DNA of 37,063 bases from JBCCTX01 sp964468435. Its GTDB lineage: Bacteria; Bacteroidota; Bacteroidia; J057. Shown here one piece after another: positions 34,032-37,063 of this stretch (positions are counted from its first letter, which is position 1; each line of letters begins with the position of its first letter). A program made the position numbers and the translations under genes. Where the stretch lies: contig CAYXVE010000049.1 of the NCBI GenBank assembly GCA_964468435.1, positions 1 through 37,063 of the forward strand, written 5' to 3'. The notes beneath the pieces were generated by a model. That model was not told the origin of the DNA. It did no database searches and saw nothing but the letters and a program-made list of their open reading frames with translations.

Positions 34032-34050
34032 CACATCTTAAAAAGATGTG
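34032..34050. terminator. Hairpin downstream of the SDR gene, possible weak terminator
   Basis: CACATCTT (34032-34039) and AAGATGTG (34043-34050) form an 8-base stem with a three-base loop. On the minus strand it is 52 bases after the SDR stop codon. A T-run follows only after about 20 bases, so termination is uncertain. Confidence 0.3.
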
Positions 34051-34101
34051 AAAATAACAGTTTTTGATACAAGTTATGTATTTGCGATCCTCGTTTATCG
34101 C

Positions 34102-35514
34102 TTACACATTGATCGGTTCTTGTTCCTGTTTCTGACTGCTTGCTTCTACTTCTTTCATATTTCTCAGATATACTGCATAACGCTTCATTACCCACAAATG
34201 TATCTGCGCCTGAGAGAGAACATAGATAAACCAGGGTAATGTAGGTACGAATTCATGGATGGCAGCTATTACATATTTTCCATTTAACAACCTCCTGAAT
34301 TCCAGCCACCCGTAATCTGTCCGTTTTACCAAAAAACCGCCCATAATATAGAAAAGCTGACGATCTTCATCACTCCGGTCGCTAATGAGTTTCAGCTTCA
34401 GGAGGGGTAATTTCATGATGTAGAAGGTAGAAATATCATCTTTAAGTGATACATTGATCAGGTAGCGGAAAAATCTAGGCAACCATTCCTGATACTTCTC
34501 TGCAACCCAGGTAGCTGTTTTCCTGAAGGGGTTAGGTAGCCGCTGTACACTGCGTACGGTATTCTTTTCCCGTTTACTTTGCTCCCCATAAGGTACCTTC
34601 GGAATGTTATCTTTATTTTCAAGAGCAATTCTGACTGCTTTTTCGAAACTCATAGCGTCATCCTGATACTTTTCCATCAATGGATTGGGGCTTACGATCA
34701 GATCGTGCCGGAGACTTTCGATCAGCGGTGAAACTAGAGTCGTGCTAGAATCTGAAAACAAAGCTACCCAGAGCTTGGATAGACCAATGGAGAAAATGGG
34801 TACAGGAAAAATACGCCTTTTCTTTCCCATCAACTCAGCCGTCGTCTTCATCATATTCACATAGGTCATAACCTCTTTCCCACCAATGTCCAATGCCTGA
34901 TCATAGTAAGCTTCATTGCCCAGGCAATCGTCGATCATACGCAGGGTATCTCTCAACGAGATAGGTTGTGATTTGGATAGCGTCCATTTAGGACTGATCA
35001 TGACGGGTAGTCGGTTGACCAGTTTCTCCACGATCCGGAATGATGAACCGCCGGGTCCGACGATGATCCCTGCTCTCAGGGAAGTAAGTGGTACGGATCT
35101 GGCCTTAAGGGTTTGCTCTACTTCAAAGCGACTACGAAGATGCCTTGAAAACTGCTCTTCTTTCTCAGGCAGAATACCTCCCAGGAAGATAATCTGTTTC
35201 AGGTTGTTGGCTTCAGCTGCCCGGGCAAAATTGTCGGCCAACAGTAGATCCGTATCTTCAAAAGATCCCTGATTGAGCCGGGTAGAAGGCTGCATGGAAT
35301 GTACTAGATATAATGCATAATCAGCTCCTTTTAAAGCAGCCGTTGTGCTGGAGAGTGAATACATATCCAAAACGCGCCATTCTACGGAATCTTCTTCAGT
35401 GGGCTGCATGATCTTTCTGCTCAGCGCAACAATATGATACTTATGCTTATAGCGTTCGATAAACCAACGGCCTATAAATCCTGTTGCACCTGCAATAGCA
35501 ATGGTAGGTTTCAT
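34102..35514 (-). CDS. SDR-family NAD(P)-binding protein with C-terminal extension
   Basis: 470 residues. The N-terminal half is an atypical short-chain dehydrogenase/epimerase (IAGATGFIGRWFIERY; then YALYLVHSMQPSTRLNQGSF, KQIIFLGGILPEKEEQFSRH, TSLRAGIIVGPGGSSFRIVE). The C-terminal half, from about 300 on, is not a dehydrogenase (FYIMKLPLLKLKLISDRSDE, YIMGGFLVKRTDYGWLEFRR, FVPTLPWFIYVLSQAQIHLW) and resembles the DUF2867-type extension of such proteins. The classical YxxxK pair is not clear, as in other atypical SDRs, so it may bind NAD(P) without being a standard epimerase. It stands alone, divergent from the DUF6671 gene. The substrate is unknown. Confidence 0.8.
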   Translation of the reverse strand: MKPTIAIAGATGFIGRWFIERYKHKYHIVALSRKIMQPTEEDSVEWRVLDMYSLSSTTAALKGADYALYLVHSMQPSTRLNQGSFEDTDLLLADNFARAAEANNLKQIIFLGGILPEKEEQFSRHLRSRFEVEQTLKARSVPLTSLRAGIIVGPGGSSFRIVEKLVNRLPVMISPKWTLSKSQPISLRDTLRMIDDCLGNEAYYDQALDIGGKEVMTYVNMMKTTAELMGKKRRIFPVPIFSIGLSKLWVALFSDSSTTLVSPLIESLRHDLIVSPNPLMEKYQDDAMSFEKAVRIALENKDNIPKVPYGEQSKREKNTVRSVQRLPNPFRKTATWVAEKYQEWLPRFFRYLINVSLKDDISTFYIMKLPLLKLKLISDRSDEDRQLFYIMGGFLVKRTDYGWLEFRRLLNGKYVIAAIHEFVPTLPWFIYVLSQAQIHLWVMKRYAVYLRNMKEVEASSQKQEQEPINV

Positions 35515-35644
35515 ACTTGTTTAACATATATTTAGGGCAATAGTTGGAGTTAATTGATATTGTATATTTATTCTCCCTGTCATGGTCTATAATTTATACC
35601 CGTAGCAACAAAAATAGCTGGCAAAAGTATGATATGATAGGTGC

Positions 35645-35700
35645 TTTAAGTACTCTGTAATCAAAGTAAAGTAAATTTGATTACAGTACATTCAGTATAC
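35645..35700. repeat. Palindromic intergenic repeat, copy B
   Basis: CTGTAATCAAA (35655-35665) and TTTGATTACAG (35676-35686) are perfect 11-base complements around a 10-base spacer. The left half, ACTCTGTAATCAAAGTA (35652-35668), is the exact reverse complement of a 17-base stretch of copy A at 21524-21540. It lies in the divergent region between the SDR and DUF6671 genes. Confidence 0.55.
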
Positions 35701-35756
35701 ACATGTCTATAAGTGGTGGTTTTCATATACACTTTCTGTAACTTACGCCCTCCAAA

Positions 35757-36647
35757 ATGAGTCAACCAAGGATAGATACGTTGAACAAGGTTTGCGAATC
35801 ACAGGTGCGTACTTATTTTGCAGGACGTACACTCGTCATCGCCACCAAGCACAAAAAGGAGGCTGTTATAGCCCCGCTTTTTGAAAATGCTTTGGGAGTG
35901 AAGTGCATGATTCCCCATGATTTTGATACGGATTCACTGGGTACTTTCTCCGGAGAGGTAGAACGCAGGGATGATCCAATAATCACGGCAAGGAAAAAAT
36001 GCCTTTGGGCGCTATCGCATACAGGTTTTGATCTAGCGATAGCCAGTGAAGGTTCATTTGGGCCGCATCCTGCTATGATGTTTACCCAGGCAGATGAAGA
36101 ATGGATGATGTTGATCGACAAGAAATATGGATGGGAAATAGTAGCCCGTGAGATCAGCTTAGACACCAATTTCAATGGTAAACTCATAAAAACAGAAAAA
36201 CAGCTTATCGAATTTGCTGAAAATGCCCGCTTTCCAACCCATGGATTGATCTTGCGAAATGCCAAAGACAGTATTCAAAGCATACACAAAGGACTGAATA
36301 ACTGGGAATTACTGACCCGTACATTTCATCAACTCTACGCGCATTATCAACAAGCCTATATCGAAACAGATATGCGTGCTATGTACAATCCTACCCGTAT
36401 GCATGTGATCAAACAGGCGACGGAAAAGCTGGTTGAAAAAATAAAAATCTGTTGTCCTTCCTGTTATGCACCCGGTTACTCCATTCAGAAGATCATCCCT
36501 GGCTTACCTTGTGGGCTATGTGGTATGCCTACCAGGTCTCCGCGATACTACGTGTATCGCTGCCTTAGTTGTAGTTATGAAGAGCAACAACCTAATCCCG
36601 ACCAGGAAAAGGAAGATCCTATGTATTGTCAGTTTTGTAACCCCTAA
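35757..36647 (+). CDS. DUF6671-type protein with two predicted zinc ribbons
   Basis: 296 residues. The N-terminal part has the DUF6671 pattern (FAGRTLVIATKHKKEAVIAP, DTDSLGTFSGEVERRDDP, ARKKCLWALSHTGFDLAIAS, EGSFGPHPAMMF). The C-terminal 65 residues carry four CxxC pairs: CPSC 233-236, CGLC 252-255, CLSC 269-272, CQFC 291-294, spaced as for two zinc ribbons. The N-terminal EGSFGPHP segment suggests a catalytic or ligand site. The function is unknown to me. The ATG at 35757 gives a good start. The gene is divergent from the SDR gene, with palindromic copy B 57 bases upstream. Next downstream is a decayed T9SS-like tail. Confidence 0.75.
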   Translation: MSQPRIDTLNKVCESQVRTYFAGRTLVIATKHKKEAVIAPLFENALGVKCMIPHDFDTDSLGTFSGEVERRDDPIITARKKCLWALSHTGFDLAIASEGSFGPHPAMMFTQADEEWMMLIDKKYGWEIVAREISLDTNFNGKLIKTEKQLIEFAENARFPTHGLILRNAKDSIQSIHKGLNNWELLTRTFHQLYAHYQQAYIETDMRAMYNPTRMHVIKQATEKLVEKIKICCPSCYAPGYSIQKIIPGLPCGLCGMPTRSPRYYVYRCLSCSYEEQQPNPDQEKEDPMYCQFCNP

Positions 36648-36799
36648 AGAGTCATTCTTCAACCCAACTACGATCTATGAACATAAATCTACTCTTAGAA
36701 AATCTGACAAATCCGGCACTGTTATTTTTCTCTTGGGGCTAATAGTAGTCAGGTTCAAGAGTGATCTGGAAATTCAGGCTATCATTTCCCATTCTTCTG

Positions 36800-36981
36800 C
36801 TTGTCCCATTAAGAGAAATGTCACATGTGTATCCGCATTAGGCGCTTTCAGCGTATTTCCCAATCCTGTAGAGGATGAATTAACAGTAACAGCTGATGAG
36901 GCTTATGAGATAGCGTATCCAAACCCTCATGATAATTCACAGGCCCCACCCGATGTAACAGAGAAGTATCCGTCCGGCTAA
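36800..36981 (+). pseudogene. Remnant of a T9SS C-terminal sorting domain
   Basis: The frame contains LGAFSVFPNPVEDELTVTAD, then EAYEIAYPNPHDNSQAPPDV and a stop at 36979-36981. VFPNPVEDELTV is the start pattern of type A T9SS sorting domains, whose usual continuation (strands with a GK motif) is absent. No passenger protein is seen upstream: the frame runs back into the DUF6671 gene only as a shadow. It is probably the tail of a lost exported protein, possibly fused to unrelated sequence. The rest of 36648-36978 holds nothing else I can support. Confidence 0.35.
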
Positions 36982-37063
36982 TCCCGTCTGTCATCGCGTT
37001 GTATGATTGATCACGTGCTGCCCAAGTCGCTCATCGGCAAAGCCCTGGGCTACTATCTCAAGC
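36982..37063 (+). mobile_element. IS66-family transposase fragment at the window edge
   Basis: The frame after the TAA at 36979-36981 reads SRLSSRCMIDHVLPKSLIGK then ALGYYLK to the edge. LPKS-x-x-GKA-x-x-Y is the IS66 TnpC motif near its C-terminal third. The 40 bases from 37016 are clearly more GC-rich than the rest of the window, which suggests a foreign origin. The element continues outside the window on the right, so only the inner fragment is seen; whether a complete IS66 or a remnant lies beyond cannot be told. Confidence 0.6.

Noticed and set aside
29961..34060. Similar stretches cttaaaaagatgt at 29964 and 34037
   Set aside because: About 13 bases in AT-rich sequence, no conserved position relative to genes, so probably chance.
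35813..36265. 150-residue minus-strand frame inside the DUF6671 gene
   Set aside because: Antisense shadow of a gene with strong conserved motifs.
36466..36981. 171-residue frame overlapping the end of the DUF6671 gene
   Set aside because: The first half is a shifted reading of the zinc-ribbon region; only the last part with VFPNP is of interest and is listed as a remnant.
1..37063. CRISPR arrays, rRNA, tRNA, riboswitches
   Set aside because: No regularly spaced direct repeats, no T-loop/anticodon structures and no known riboswitch cores were found by eye on either strand. A covariance-model scan would settle this.

Overview
The window comes from a member of the Bacteroidota, most likely a marine or environmental Cytophagia/Saprospiria-type lineage. 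The evidence is: two promoters that match the Bacteroidota consensus (TTTG, a spacer of 18-20 bases, then TAnnTTTG); a TonB-receptor-like outer membrane protein of the OMP_b-brl_3 type; a type IX secretion (T9SS) style C-terminal motif; a sigma factor/TPR anti-sigma pair; AT-rich intergenic DNA; and several proteins whose closest recognisable relatives are typical of that phylum. No rRNA, tRNA or CRISPR array was seen. A run of 100 N at 18611-18710 is an assembly gap, and it falsely splits one gene.

Left part (1-8.4 kb, almost all minus strand): the 5' end of a polysaccharide cluster that leaves the window on the left (WecA/MraY-type sugar-phosphate transferase, GT4 glycosyltransferase, start of a third gene); a very large membrane histidine kinase with a small membrane protein upstream; and hldD for heptose biosynthesis. 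Middle (8.7-17 kb): a RecQ-like C-terminal module without a helicase domain, with a strong terminator behind it; ppk1; then a rightward run of an exported small protein, ccmB, a STAS protein, ribonuclease Z, the queuosine-precursor transporter YhhQ and a 512-residue helical protein. From 17 to 24 kb: a 245-bp element with perfect 14-bp terminal inverted repeats, a collagen-like lipoprotein, a ceramidase-like hydrolase (split by the N gap), a geranylgeranyl-reductase-type flavoprotein, a beta-lactamase-family remnant, an outer membrane protein and a polyprenyl synthase.

Right part (24-37 kb) is accessory in character. It has a sigma factor with its presumed TPR anti-sigma protein, a PhyH-type dioxygenase, a large outer membrane protein, a HemG-like flavodoxin, an AGE-family sugar epimerase, a methyltransferase, an SDR protein and a DUF6671-type zinc-ribbon protein. 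Between them lie at least five truncated or frameshifted genes: aldo/keto reductase, sodium:solute symporter, esterase, sugar-phosphate isomerase-like and T9SS-tail. An IS66 transposase fragment sits at the right edge. The pattern suggests a region worn down by repeated rearrangement, in which parts of a sugar-uptake and catabolism locus (symporter, AGE epimerase, TIM-barrel isomerase) have been lost.

There is no clear-cut new multi-gene defence or biosynthetic system. The best leads are the helicase-less RQC-HRDC-HTH protein, the 245-bp inverted-repeat element, a palindromic sequence shared by two divergent intergenic regions 14 kb apart, the 1249-residue multi-pass kinase and the DUF6671 protein with four CxxC pairs.
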